A DNA stretch of 64,000 nt from Lachnospiraceae bacterium (lineage in GTDB: Bacteria > Bacillota_A > Clostridia > Lachnospirales > Lachnospiraceae), in NCBI GenBank assembly GCA_004556565.1, contig SFGN01000004.1, forward strand, positions 91,466 to 155,465. Reading direction: 5' to 3'. The position numbers and the translations under genes were made by a program. Under the pieces are notes generated by a model that worked only from the letters and a program-made list of their open reading frames with translations, was not told the DNA's origin and did not search any database. This document shows, in pieces, positions 42,524 to 51,562 of this stretch (its first letter is position 1; the number at the start of each line of letters is the position of its first letter).

Positions 42524-44161
42524 ATGGATTACGTGGGTATTATTATCCCCTTTATCGGGGGGCTTGGTATGTTCATCTATGGCATGCAGATCATGGCCCA
42601 GGGGCTTGAGAATGCGGCCGGAAGCAAGATGAAGAGTCTGTTGGAGGCATTGACCAGGAATAAATTCATGGGTGTGCTTCTCGGAGCGCTGATTACGGCG
42701 GTGATTCAGAGTTCGTCTGCGACAACGGTCATGGTTGTCGGTTTTGTAAATGCCGGCATCGTGGATCTGAGTCAGGCGATGGGCGTTATCATGGGTGCCA
42801 ATGTGGGTACCACGGTAACCGGCTGGCTTGTATCCAGCGTGGAGTGGGCGAAGTTTTTAAGCCCCGGAAATCTTGCACCGATAGCAATTATGATCGGTGT
42901 CATTGTTATGCTGACAGGAAAAAGGCGTTACACGAAGGATATTTCCAGTATTATTATTGGTTTTGGACTTTTATTTGTGGGAATTACAACCATGTCTTCT
43001 TCAGTGGAACCACTGCAGGATTCACAGGCCTTCCGAGACATGTTTGTAACATTGGGACGTAATCCGTTTATGGGGATTCTTGTAGGCGCATTTGTGACAG
43101 CTGTCATCCAGAGTTCTTCCGCATCTGTGGGTATTCTGCAGAGCCTTGCAGCTGCCGGGCTGGTTCCGTTTAATGCAGCAGTCTATATTATCATGGGCCA
43201 GAATATCGGTACCTGTGTGACAGCTATTATGTCCAGCATCGGAGCTAAGAAGAATGCGAAGACAGCTGCGATTATGCATCTTTTATTTAATATTATAGGG
43301 ACGGTTATTTTCAGCATTCTGGCGATAATCCTGTTTACAGGAGTATTCCCGGAAGTGGGAAGGGGAATGATATCTCAGACGCAGATCAGTGTTGTCCATA
43401 CGTTCTTTAATATTGGCACTACTGTGCTGCTGTTCCCGATGTCTGACTGGATTATTAAGCTTGCCAAGAAACTGCAGAAGGATGACGATAATGTGGCGGA
43501 TGAAAGTCGGGTACTTCTGGATGAAAGAATTCTGGAAACCCCGTCAATTGCACTGCAGTCTACAGTAAGTGAGGTCTCCCGTATGGGGAAAATCGTTATA
43601 AGGACGATGGAACGGGCGAAAGATGTCATGTTCACCATGGAACAGGAAGCGTTTGATAAAATCAGGGAAGAAGAAGATACCGTGGACAAGCTGTGCAGTA
43701 GCATTACGGAATATGCAATCAAGCTGAGTTCCCTTACAATCAATGAAAAGGAGCATCAGCAGGTGGCAAGTTTGCTTCAGATTATATCAGATATCGAGAG
43801 GGTTAGTGATTATTGTGAAAATATTTCCGAATTTGCGGAAACGCTGAAGAACCACAGGGCAGAGTTTTCTGATAAAGGGAAGGGTGAACTGGCAGAAATG
43901 TCGCAGGTATGCGCAGACTGCTTCAGATATGCGGTAGAATGCTTTGAAGAAAATGATAAAGAAAAAGCATTGAGAGTGATTGAGAAGGAGAGCCAGGCAG
44001 ATCAGTTGGAAATCCGTCTCAGGTCAGAGCACATGAAACGTCTGGCAGGACACCAGTGCAATACGGATGCAGGAATTGTATTCCTGGATGCGCTGGTTGC
44101 GCTGGAACGTATTTCAGATCATGCACGAAATATTGCGGAAGAGGTATTGTCCCTGAACTGA
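42524..44161 (+). CDS. Na/Pi cotransporter with C-terminal PhoU-like domain
   Basis: A 545-residue NptA/PNaS-family protein. The duplicated QSSSATT-type motifs of the family are visible (TAVIQSSSATTVMVVGF near 60-75 and TAVIQSSSASVGILQSL near 192-208). About eight membrane segments fill residues 1-310, and a PhoU-like helical domain follows (about 340-545; SDIERVSDYCENISEFA, ALERISDHARNIAEEV). It imports phosphate with sodium; the PhoU part probably tunes activity. It heads a phosphate gene island. Confidence 0.93.
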   Translation: MDYVGIIIPFIGGLGMFIYGMQIMAQGLENAAGSKMKSLLEALTRNKFMGVLLGALITAVIQSSSATTVMVVGFVNAGIVDLSQAMGVIMGANVGTTVTGWLVSSVEWAKFLSPGNLAPIAIMIGVIVMLTGKRRYTKDISSIIIGFGLLFVGITTMSSSVEPLQDSQAFRDMFVTLGRNPFMGILVGAFVTAVIQSSSASVGILQSLAAAGLVPFNAAVYIIMGQNIGTCVTAIMSSIGAKKNAKTAAIMHLLFNIIGTVIFSILAIILFTGVFPEVGRGMISQTQISVVHTFFNIGTTVLLFPMSDWIIKLAKKLQKDDDNVADESRVLLDERILETPSIALQSTVSEVSRMGKIVIRTMERAKDVMFTMEQEAFDKIREEEDTVDKLCSSITEYAIKLSSLTINEKEHQQVASLLQIISDIERVSDYCENISEFAETLKNHRAEFSDKGKGELAEMSQVCADCFRYAVECFEENDKEKALRVIEKESQADQLEIRLRSEHMKRLAGHQCNTDAGIVFLDALVALERISDHARNIAEEVLSLN

Positions 44162-44232
44162 GTGGGAAACGGATGATTCTGTCTCAGAATGAATAAGGGA
44201 TCCGGTAAATAAGTAATACGGATGAATATAGT

Positions 44233-44280
44233 ACAGCAGGAGCGGCTGCCTGACCGGGGCAGAGTTCCTGCTGTATTTTT
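44233..44280 (+). terminator. Intrinsic terminator of the Na/Pi cotransporter
   Basis: ACAGCAGGA (44233-44241) pairs with TCCTGCTGT (44266-44274), with a smaller inner stem, followed by ATTTTT. Repeat copy C begins at the very next base. Confidence 0.8.
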
Positions 44281-44330
44281 GTTGCCGGGCATATGAAAAA
44301 ATGGTCCGTGAGTATGCATTCCTTTTTTAG
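44281..44330 (+). repeat. Terminator-associated palindromic repeat, copy C
   Basis: GTTGCCGGGCATATGAAAAAA, then TGGTCCGTGAG, an extra short insert (TATGCATT) and CCTTTTTTAG. The most diverged copy, yet the 5' half is almost consensus. Confidence 0.65.
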
Positions 44331-44396
44331 CAGGGATACGCATCCGTGTATAAAACGTGTGTTTTTATATTTGTAATGATGATGCGATGTGTACGT

Positions 44397-44436
44397 TTTA
44401 CATAGATTTAACAATTTACAGATTTTACATTTTACA
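44397..44436 (+). promoter_or_regulatory. Pho-box-like hexamer array before pstS
   Basis: Five TTTACA/TTAACA hexamers lie at 44397, 44408, 44415, 44424 and 44431. The first two are 11 bp apart, the spacing of Bacillus PhoP boxes; the others are closer. The array is 81 bp before the pstS start, consistent with control by the PhoP-like regulator at 48.9 kb. Confidence 0.6.
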
Positions 44437-44516
44437 TGTCTTCGTTATGCTATCAACTGTAAAGAAAATAAAAAATATATCACAGCTATAAAAGCAGAAA
44501 AGGAGATTTTTGTAGA

Positions 44517-45449
44517 ATGAAAATGAAAAAAATTATCGCAGTACTTGCTATGATGAGCATGATGGCAGTTGCAGCAACCGGATGTGCGAACACAAAAGAT
44601 GAGGAAACGAGCGATACACAGACAGAAGAAACAACAGGAGATGAAGATGCAGTTTCTGAATGGGACAGCTCAAGTGATATTTCCATTATTTCCCGTGAGG
44701 ATGGTTCCGGTACAAGAGGAGCTTTCATCGAACTGTTTGGTATTGAAGTAAAAGAGGGTGACGAAAAGGTTGACAAGACAACGGAAGAAGCCCAGATTAC
44801 AAACAGTACTTCTGTTATGATGACAACAGTAGCCGGTGATGAATATGCAATCGGATATATTTCTCTTGGTTCTCTGGATGACAGTGTTAAAGCTGTAAAA
44901 ATTGACGGGGCAGAGGCTACTGCTGAAAATGTAAAAGCAGGTACATACAAGGTATCAAGACCGTTTAACATTGCAGTAAAGCCGGATCTTGACAATGAGG
45001 TCGCAAAAGATTTTATTACATTTATTCTGAGCACAGAAGGTCAGGCCGTTATTGAAGATAATGGATATATTGCACTGGACGATACAGAAGCCTATGCCGG
45101 AACAAAGCCGTCAGGGAAAGCAGTTGTAGGTGGATCTTCTTCCGTATCTTCGGTAATGGAAAAATTGATCGAGGCCTATAAAGAAGTAAATCCGAATGCA
45201 GAAATCGAGCTTCAGACTTCTGACTCTACAACAGGTATGACATCAACAATTGATGGAAATTATGATATCGGTATGGCATCCCGTGCACTGAAGGATGAAG
45301 AAGCTGCTGAACTGGAGGGTACTGTAATCGCAACAGATGGTATCGCAGTTATTGTAAATAACAGCAGTCCTGTTGAAGAACTGAGCACAGAGCAGGTGTT
45401 TGCGATTTATACAGGTGAAGCACTTACATGGGATGAGGTAATCGAATAA
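44517..45449 (+). CDS. pstS: Phosphate-binding lipoprotein PstS, circularly permuted domain order
   Basis: A 310-residue lipoprotein (signal ending AATGCA, lipid Cys near 23). Phosphate-binding motifs are present but in unusual order: SREDGSGTRGAF, normally in the middle, comes first (about 59-70), followed by the segment usually C-terminal (SRPFNIAVKP...FILSTEGQAVIEDNGY). The segment usually N-terminal, GGSSSVSSVMEKLIEAYKE through DIGMASRALKDEE and TDGIAVIVN, comes last (about 202-310). Both lobes are complete, so it should bind phosphate for PstCAB. Similar forms occur in other Clostridia to my recollection. Confidence 0.92.
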   Translation: MKMKKIIAVLAMMSMMAVAATGCANTKDEETSDTQTEETTGDEDAVSEWDSSSDISIISREDGSGTRGAFIELFGIEVKEGDEKVDKTTEEAQITNSTSVMMTTVAGDEYAIGYISLGSLDDSVKAVKIDGAEATAENVKAGTYKVSRPFNIAVKPDLDNEVAKDFITFILSTEGQAVIEDNGYIALDDTEAYAGTKPSGKAVVGGSSSVSSVMEKLIEAYKEVNPNAEIELQTSDSTTGMTSTIDGNYDIGMASRALKDEEAAELEGTVIATDGIAVIVNNSSPVEELSTEQVFAIYTGEALTWDEVIE

Positions 45450-45450
45450 T

Positions 45451-46344
45451 ATGAGATCAAAAGCATGGACTGAAAAATTCATGCAGGGAGTGTTCTTTAT
45501 TGCCGCCTGCACTTCGGTGTTGGCGGTAGCTCTCATTTGTGTGTTTCTTTTCGCAAATGGAATCCCTGCAATGAGCGAGATAGGATTTTTTAAGTTTCTC
45601 TCAGGAAAAACGTGGAAGCCGGGCAATGATATTTATGGAATCCTCCCTATGATCGTGGGCAGTATTTATGTTACGGCAGGAGCAATTCTTGTCGGTGTGC
45701 CGATCGGAATTCTGACATCTGTTTTTATGGCGATGTACTGCCCGAAGAAAATCTACAAGCCATTGAAGGCAGCAACAGAACTGCTTGCAGGAATTCCGTC
45801 CGTAATTTATGGTTTCTTCGGACTTGTGGTCCTGGTTCCGCTGGTTCGTGATTTTGGGAAATGGCTGAAGGCAATCGGGTTTGTTCGTTCTTCCGGCAAC
45901 GGAAACAGCATCCTGACAGCTTCCCTGCTTCTGGGAATAATGATTCTGCCCACGATTATCGGAACAACAGAATCGGCGATCCGCGCTGTGCCGGTTCAAT
46001 ATTATGAAGGTTCGCTGGCATTGGGTGCTACCCATGAGAGAAGCATTTTCCGGGTAATCATTCCGGCTGCAAAGTCAGGCGTTATTACAGGAATCGTACT
46101 TGGAATCGGCCGTGCGATCGGTGAGACGATGGCTGTCATAATGATTGCAGGAAATCAGCCCAGGATGCCGCAGGGTATACTGAAAGGTGTCCGCACGCTG
46201 ACGGCTAATATTGTAATTGAAATGGGATATGCGGCCGGACTGCACAGAGAGGCATTGATTGCGACCGGCGTTGTGCTGTTTGTATTTATCCTGATAATTA
46301 ATTTCAGCGTAGCATTGTTAAACAGGAGGTCCGGACGTGAGTAA
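45451..46344 (+). CDS. pstC: Phosphate ABC transporter permease PstC
   Basis: A 297-residue permease with about six membrane segments and the EAA-like loop ALGATHERSIFRVIIPAAKSG near 190-210. It starts one base after the pstS stop and overlaps pstA by 8 bp. With PstA it forms the high-affinity phosphate pore. Confidence 0.95.
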   Translation: MRSKAWTEKFMQGVFFIAACTSVLAVALICVFLFANGIPAMSEIGFFKFLSGKTWKPGNDIYGILPMIVGSIYVTAGAILVGVPIGILTSVFMAMYCPKKIYKPLKAATELLAGIPSVIYGFFGLVVLVPLVRDFGKWLKAIGFVRSSGNGNSILTASLLLGIMILPTIIGTTESAIRAVPVQYYEGSLALGATHERSIFRVIIPAAKSGVITGIVLGIGRAIGETMAVIMIAGNQPRMPQGILKGVRTLTANIVIEMGYAAGLHREALIATGVVLFVFILIINFSVALLNRRSGRE

Positions 46345-47197
46345 TCAAACAACATTTAAACAAAAAGTAAAAGAATATTTAAATCATCCGGGCTCTCTGT
46401 TGATCATGCTTCTGGTCATGCTGGCGTCAATTGCAACATTTGTGGTTTTATTCTTTTTAATAGCATATATCCTTATCAATGGACTGCCACATATCAAGCC
46501 GTCCTTATTTTCCTTCACATATACTTCAGAGAACGCATCTCTGATGCCGGCTTTAATCAATACGGTTATTATGACATTGATTTCTCTGATTATTGCTGTT
46601 CCGCTTGGGATTTTTGCGGCGATTTTCCTGGTGGAATATGCAAAAAAAGGGAATAAATTTATTGAGGTCATACGGTTGACGACAGAAACGCTTTCCGGTA
46701 TCCCTTCGATTGTATACGGTCTGTTTGGAATGTTGTTTTTTGTAACAACGCTGGGATGGGGATTTTCCCTGCTGGCAGGCGCGTTTACACTTGCGATCAT
46801 GATTCTTCCGCTGATTATGCGTACGACAGAGGAAGCACTGAAGGCTGTGCCTGATTCTTACCGCGAAGGAAGCTTTGGGCTGGGGGCAGGAAAACTACGG
46901 ACTGTGTTTACGATAGTTCTGCCTTCTGCCGTCCCGGGGATTCTTGCCGGAGTTATCCTGGCAATCGGAAGGATTGTTGGGGAGACGGCAGCTTTGATGT
47001 ATACATCCGGTACAGTCGCAAAAGTGCCGTCAAGCCTCATGGGGTCAGGAAGAACACTGGCGCTCCATATGTACACACTGGCAAGTGAAGGGTTGTATAT
47101 GGATCAGGCTTATGCGACCGCGGTCATCCTTCTTGTGTTGGTAGTAGGAATCAACACGCTGTCGAGTGTAATTGCAAGAAAACTGACAAAAGCGTAA
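46337..47197 (+). CDS. pstA: Phosphate ABC transporter permease PstA
   Basis: A 286-residue permease, about six membrane segments, with the EAA-like loop GLGAGKLRTVFTIVLPSAVPG. The start codon is GTG at 46337, inside the end of pstC, preceded by AGGAGG. Partner of PstC. Confidence 0.95.
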   Translation: MSNQTTFKQKVKEYLNHPGSLLIMLLVMLASIATFVVLFFLIAYILINGLPHIKPSLFSFTYTSENASLMPALINTVIMTLISLIIAVPLGIFAAIFLVEYAKKGNKFIEVIRLTTETLSGIPSIVYGLFGMLFFVTTLGWGFSLLAGAFTLAIMILPLIMRTTEEALKAVPDSYREGSFGLGAGKLRTVFTIVLPSAVPGILAGVILAIGRIVGETAALMYTSGTVAKVPSSLMGSGRTLALHMYTLASEGLYMDQAYATAVILLVLVVGINTLSSVIARKLTKA

Positions 47198-47252
47198 ATG
47201 AACGGATCAGACTGAATTGTTACAATTGAAGCATGATAGAGAGGAAAAGAAA

Positions 47253-48002
47253 ATGTCAAAAATCAGTATTAAAAATCTTGATTTATATTATAGTGATTTC
47301 AAAGCACTGAAAGATGTGAATCTTGAAATCGAAGCAAATAAAATTACTGCTTTTATCGGTCCGAGCGGGTGCGGCAAATCCACGCTTCTCAAATCCATCA
47401 ACAGAATGAATGACCTTGTGGAAGGATGCCGGATTGAAGGGGAAATTCTTCTGGACGGAGAGAATATTTTTAATGGAATGGATGTGAATAACCTTCGGAA
47501 ACGCGTGGGAATGGTATTTCAGAAGCCAAATCCGTTTCCGATGAGCATTTATGACAATATTGCATATGGACCGCGTACACACGGAATCCGCTCAAAAGCA
47601 AAGCTGGATGATATCGTAGAAAAATCTCTCAGAAATGCAGCAATCTGGGATGAGTGTAAAGACCGTCTGAAATCAAGTGCTCTCGGAATGTCGGGCGGAC
47701 AGCAGCAGAGGCTTTGTATCGCAAGGGCTCTGGCAGTGGAGCCGGAAGTTCTGTTGATGGATGAGCCGACATCGGCGCTTGACCCGATTTCAACTTCGAA
47801 GATTGAAGACCTTGCAATGGAATTGAAAAAGAATTATACTATCGTTATGGTAACACACAATATGCAGCAGGCAGTCCGCATATCTGATAACACAGCCTTC
47901 TTTCTTCTTGGAGAGGTGGTCGAATATAACGACACAGAGAAATTATTCTCAATACCGGCAGATAAAAGAACAGAAGACTATATTACAGGGAGGTTCGGCT
48001 GA
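47253..48002 (+). CDS. pstB: Phosphate ABC transporter ATPase PstB
   Basis: A 249-residue ATPase; ATG 47253 (MSKISIKNLDLYY) with AGAGGAAAAG in front. Walker A GPSGCGKSTLLKSINRMNDL, typical of PstB, signature MSGGQQQR and Walker B LLMDEPTSALDP. Energises PstCA. phoU follows after 3 bp. Confidence 0.97.
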   Translation: MSKISIKNLDLYYSDFKALKDVNLEIEANKITAFIGPSGCGKSTLLKSINRMNDLVEGCRIEGEILLDGENIFNGMDVNNLRKRVGMVFQKPNPFPMSIYDNIAYGPRTHGIRSKAKLDDIVEKSLRNAAIWDECKDRLKSSALGMSGGQQQRLCIARALAVEPEVLLMDEPTSALDPISTSKIEDLAMELKKNYTIVMVTHNMQQAVRISDNTAFFLLGEVVEYNDTEKLFSIPADKRTEDYITGRFG

Positions 48003-48005
48003 TTT

Positions 48006-48674
48006 ATGCGTAATAGATTTGACAGTGAGTTACAACTTTTGGAAGAAATGCTTACTCATATGGGTGAGCTGTGTGAAGTCGCGATTACAAACGCGACAAA
48101 TGCGATTAAGGATGGCAATGCTCAGATGGCGAGGTCAGTAATCGAGGCGGACGAAGAGATTGACCAGATGGAGAAGGATATAGAGAGGCTTTGCCTGAAA
48201 CTGCTTCTTCAGCAGCAGCCGGTGGCAAAGGATCTCCGCAGAATTTCGGCGGCACTGAAGATGATCACGGATATGGAACGTATCGGTGATCAGACTTCGG
48301 ATATCGCAGAGATCGTTATTTCTTCCGACAGCAATACACCGGCTTATTCAGATGAGATCGTTGCGATGGCGGCTGAGGTAAGCAGGATGGTCGTGGACAG
48401 TGTGACCGCTTATGTAAATAAGGATCTTGGGCTGGCACAGGAAGTACTGGAGGCGGATAATGTTGTCGATAATTATTTTGATGAAGTCAGGGATAAACTG
48501 ATAGATTATATCCGACAGGAAAAAGGTGAGCATGGAAGGCATATTTTCGATTTGATCATGGTTACAAAGTATCTGGAACGCATCGGGGACCATGCGACTA
48601 ATATCTCTGAGTGGGTGGAGTTTTCCATCACAGGCGTACATCGCAAAGCGCCGGATTCGGAGCTGAGAGGATAA
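48006..48674 (+). CDS. phoU: Phosphate transport regulator PhoU
   Basis: A 222-residue all-helical protein with the two PhoU repeats (EADEEIDQMEKDIERLCLKL with ERIGDQTSDIAEIV; VVDNYFDEVRDKL with ERIGDHATNISEWV). It signals the transport state of Pst to the PhoR kinase and restrains uptake. Last gene of the pst operon, closed by a strong terminator. Confidence 0.95.
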   Translation: MRNRFDSELQLLEEMLTHMGELCEVAITNATNAIKDGNAQMARSVIEADEEIDQMEKDIERLCLKLLLQQQPVAKDLRRISAALKMITDMERIGDQTSDIAEIVISSDSNTPAYSDEIVAMAAEVSRMVVDSVTAYVNKDLGLAQEVLEADNVVDNYFDEVRDKLIDYIRQEKGEHGRHIFDLIMVTKYLERIGDHATNISEWVEFSITGVHRKAPDSELRG

Positions 48675-48688
48675 ACTTTTGTATTATG

Positions 48689-48737
48689 ACAAAACGCCCT
48701 TCGGGTTCGGAAAAAACGTGCCCGTTGGGCGTTTTGT
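48689..48737. terminator. Intrinsic terminator of the pst-phoU operon
   Basis: ACAAAACGCCC (48689-48699) pairs perfectly with GGGCGTTTTGT (48727-48737), with an inner CGGG/CCCG stem. The downstream arm carries its own T run. Repeat copies D and E follow immediately. Confidence 0.85.
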
Positions 48738-48739
48738 GA

Positions 48740-48781
48740 GTTGTCAGGCATATGAAAAGTGGTCCGCTGGAGCATTTTTGA
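48740..48781 (+). repeat. Terminator-associated palindromic repeat, copy D
   Basis: GTTGTCAGGCATATGA, AAAGTGGTCCGCTGGAGC, then ATTTTTGA. It starts three bases after the pst operon terminator stem. Confidence 0.7.
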
Positions 48782-48782
48782 A

Positions 48783-48826
48783 TGTTCGGACACGTGATAA
48801 AAAGGTCGGCCGTACTTTTTTGAATG
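48783..48826 (+). repeat. Terminator-associated palindromic repeat, copy E
   Basis: TGTTCGGACACGTGAT, AAAAAGGTCGGCCGTAC, then TTTTTTGAATG. It is tandem to copy D, as G is to F. Confidence 0.65.
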
Positions 48827-48875
48827 AGATGTGTAAAGCTGTTGAAGCTATTTGATTATAAAAGGAGGCATCCAT

Positions 48876-49550
48876 ATGATATATTGTGTAGAAGATGATG
48901 ACAGTATCCGGGAACTTGTTGTATACACACTGGATACAACAGGACTGAAAGCACGAGGATTTTCCGACGGAAGAGAATTTATGGAAGCATTGGCTTTTGA
49001 CACGCCGGAATTGATTCTGCTGGACATCATGCTCCCGGGTGAGGATGGGCTGGCGCTGCTGCGGAGGCTGAAAGGCTCTCAGAAGACCAGAGATATTCCG
49101 GTTATTATGGTAACAGCAAAAGGGGCGGAATATGATAAAGTCATAGGGCTGGATTCCGGGGCAGATGATTATGTGACGAAGCCGTTTGGAATGATGGAAC
49201 TGGTATCAAGGATTAAGGCGGTTTTGCGCCGCAGCGGCAGGACACAGGAGAGAACGGATCTGGAGATGGCGGGCATCAGGATAGATGTAAAAAAACACGA
49301 GGTGACCGTGGAAGGAAAACCGGTTATCCTGACATTAAAAGAATTTGAATTACTGGAACATCTGATGCGAAACCGTAATATTGTATTGACCAGAGATCAG
49401 CTTCTGGAGGATATATGGGGATATGATTTTGACGGTGAGACCAGAACCGTGGATGTGCATATCCGGACTCTCAGACAGAAGCTCGGAGAAAAGGGCGCAA
49501 TTATAGAGACGGTACGTGGTGTGGGATACCGTATAGGAGAAAAGTTATGA
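48876..49550 (+). CDS. Phosphate response regulator, PhoP/PhoB type
   Basis: A 224-residue OmpR-family regulator. The ATG at 48876 has AAGGAGG at 48862-48868. The receiver has EDDDS at the start, phospho-acceptor Asp in LILLDIMLPGEDG, MVTAKG and TKPFG; the C-terminal winged helix has TRTVDVHIRTLRQKLGE and IETVRGVGYRIG. Downstream of pstSCAB-phoU and paired with a PhoR-type kinase, it most likely activates the pst operon through the hexamer array at 44.4 kb. Confidence 0.9.
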   Translation: MIYCVEDDDSIRELVVYTLDTTGLKARGFSDGREFMEALAFDTPELILLDIMLPGEDGLALLRRLKGSQKTRDIPVIMVTAKGAEYDKVIGLDSGADDYVTKPFGMMELVSRIKAVLRRSGRTQERTDLEMAGIRIDVKKHEVTVEGKPVILTLKEFELLEHLMRNRNIVLTRDQLLEDIWGYDFDGETRTVDVHIRTLRQKLGEKGAIIETVRGVGYRIGEKL

Positions 49551-50887
49551 GAGCCAGGATTCAGAAAAGTATGGTGATAATTCTGACACTTACCCTGGTG
49601 ATGGCATGTGCGCTGTTTTCCGTGATTGCCTATAATCAGAATCTGTCATTATTAAAAGAGCATGTTCGGCAGGAAACGCGATATATCAGAGCGGCAATCG
49701 AAATGGGGGGGCAGGAATATGTGGAAGAGATGGACGGTGCCGACAAATCTGCAAGAGTTACGCTGATAGGAGGTGACGGAAGTGTGATATATGATTCTCG
49801 GCAGACAGCCTCTGAGATGGAGAATCATAAGAATCGTCAGGAAGTGAAAGCCGCAATGAAATCAGGAACGGGTGAAGCAGTCAGAATGTCAGATTCGCTT
49901 AAAGAAGAAATGTATTATTATGCTGTGAAGCTGGATGACGGGAACATATTAAGGGTCGCAAGGACTATGGACAGTCTTGTGGGAACGGCACTGCAGATAT
50001 TGCTTCCGATGATTCTTGTGGCAGCCGTGATGGCGGCCGTTGCATACTGGATTTCACATCTGCAGACAAAGCGGCTCATCAAGCCCATCAATGAACTGGA
50101 TCTCGAACACCCGCTGGAAAATGCTGTCTATGAAGAGCTGACTCCGCTTCTTCAGGCAATCGATCGGCAGAACAAAGAGAAAGATGCTGTTTCTAACTTG
50201 AGAAAGGAATTTTCCGCAAATGTTTCTCATGAATTGAAAACACCTCTGACTTCCATTTCGGGCTATGCGGAAATTATGATGGACGGTCTGGTACGGCCTC
50301 AGGATATCAGTAAATTTTCAGAAAGAATTTATCGGGAAGCAAGACGCCTGATTGTCCTGGTGGAAGACATCATTAAGCTTTCAAAACTGGACGAGGGCGG
50401 TGTCGGACTTGAAAGAGAAACCGTTGATCTGTACAGCCTTTCCAGGGAGATTATAAATCGGCTGTCACCTCAGGCAAAAGAGAAAAATGTCCGGATCTTT
50501 CTTGAAGGGGAATATGTCACCGTCTATGGCATCAGGCAGATCTTGGATGAAATGATTTATAATCTCTGTGAAAATGCGGTTAAATATAATATAGAAGGCG
50601 GAGCGGTTACTGTGTGGGCGGGAGATACCTTGCAGGGGCCGAAAATCGTGGTCAGCGACACAGGAATCGGGATTCCAAAAGAACATCAGGAACGGATTTT
50701 TGAACGTTTTTACAGAGTGGACAAGAGTCATTCAAAAGAAACAGGGGGGACCGGGCTGGGGCTGTCAATTGTAAAGCATGGTGCGTTGCTGCACGGTGCA
50801 AAAATATCGGTTGACAGCGACATAGATGCGGGAACTCGTATAGAAATACGTTTCGGACGCCCAACAGGCATCTCCGAGCATTCATAA
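49547..50887 (+). CDS. phoR: Phosphate sensor kinase, PhoR type
   Basis: A 446-residue kinase overlapping the regulator gene by 4 bp. Two membrane segments (about 10-30 and 148-172) enclose a small external domain; then HisKA with ANVSHELKTPLTSISGYAE (His near 227) and an ATPase domain (NLCENAVKYN, VSDTGIGIPKEHQERIFERFY, GGTGLGLSIVKH). The phosphate role is inferred from neighbourhood and from similarity to PhoR. An inverted repeat spans its stop codon. Confidence 0.9.
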   Translation: MRARIQKSMVIILTLTLVMACALFSVIAYNQNLSLLKEHVRQETRYIRAAIEMGGQEYVEEMDGADKSARVTLIGGDGSVIYDSRQTASEMENHKNRQEVKAAMKSGTGEAVRMSDSLKEEMYYYAVKLDDGNILRVARTMDSLVGTALQILLPMILVAAVMAAVAYWISHLQTKRLIKPINELDLEHPLENAVYEELTPLLQAIDRQNKEKDAVSNLRKEFSANVSHELKTPLTSISGYAEIMMDGLVRPQDISKFSERIYREARRLIVLVEDIIKLSKLDEGGVGLERETVDLYSLSREIINRLSPQAKEKNVRIFLEGEYVTVYGIRQILDEMIYNLCENAVKYNIEGGAVTVWAGDTLQGPKIVVSDTGIGIPKEHQERIFERFYRVDKSHSKETGGTGLGLSIVKHGALLHGAKISVDSDIDAGTRIEIRFGRPTGISEHS

Positions 50888-50905
50888 ATGCACGGAGATG
50901 CCTGT
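50864..50905. terminator. Inverted repeat spanning the phoR stop codon
   Basis: ACAGGCATCTCCG (50864-50876) is perfectly inverted as CGGAGATGCCTGT (50893-50905), with the TAA (50885-50887) in the loop. It is not followed by a clear T run, so it may protect the mRNA end or terminate weakly. From 50906 to 51061 I see nothing else. Confidence 0.5.
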
Positions 50906-51061
50906 TCTGTGCTGTCTGCCGATGGTATACGCTCTTCTGCTGACCGAAGCTGAATGAAGAAATGCAGGAGGTTTGGCGGCCTGCTTTGCAGAGCCGGAAG
51001 CCGCACAGGCTTCCTGTACAGAGTCAGGGAATATCTGTAAGGCAGAACGAAAATCTGGATG

Positions 51062-51090
51062 TTGCAGTTGTAGGATATTTGTGCTAACAT
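51062..51090 (+). promoter_or_regulatory. Candidate promoter of the GntR-clpC unit
   Basis: TTGCAG (51062-51067), 17 bp, TAACAT (51085-51090), 35 bp before the GntR start. No CtsR box was seen. Confidence 0.55.
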
Positions 51091-51125
51091 GACTGTAACA
51101 GCAAAACGAAAGAGAAGGTCATGCT

Positions 51126-51500
51126 ATGTTGATAGAAATTGATTTTAACAGCAGTGAGGCGATTTATATACAGCTTTGTAACCAGATAATAATGGGAATA
51201 GCAACGTCCAGGCTGCGGGAGGGGGAGTCTCTTCCTTCTGTTCGTCAGCTTGCCGGCACGATTGGCGTGAATATGCATACGGTGAATAAGGCATATGCGG
51301 TACTCCGGCAGGAGGGGTTTATTACGCTTGATAAGAGGCGAGGGGCTGTTGTATCCATGGATATCAATCGGATAAAGGCGCTGGAGGAGATGCGGCAGAA
51401 CCTGCTGCCTGTGCTGGCAAAGGGGATCTGCCACAACATTACCAGAGAGGAAGTTCATGGTCTGGTGGATGATATTCTTGACGGTTATAAGGAACATTGA
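51126..51500 (+). CDS. GntR/YtrA-family transcriptional regulator
   Basis: A 124-residue regulator with the N-terminal GntR winged helix (IYIQLCNQIIMGIATSRLREGESLPSVRQLA, MHTVNKAYAVLRQEGF) and a short C-terminal helical tail as in the YtrA branch, which usually governs ABC transporter genes. Here no ABC genes follow; the next gene, 62 bp on, is clpC, where other Firmicutes have ctsR-mcsAB. A role in clpC control is inferred only from position. Confidence 0.88.
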   Translation: MLIEIDFNSSEAIYIQLCNQIIMGIATSRLREGESLPSVRQLAGTIGVNMHTVNKAYAVLRQEGFITLDKRRGAVVSMDINRIKALEEMRQNLLPVLAKGICHNITREEVHGLVDDILDGYKEH

Positions 51501-51562
51501 CATCCGGTGCGGCGTTACCGGCTTTTCTTTTGAAATTATAGATTGTAGCTTGAGGAGGCAAT

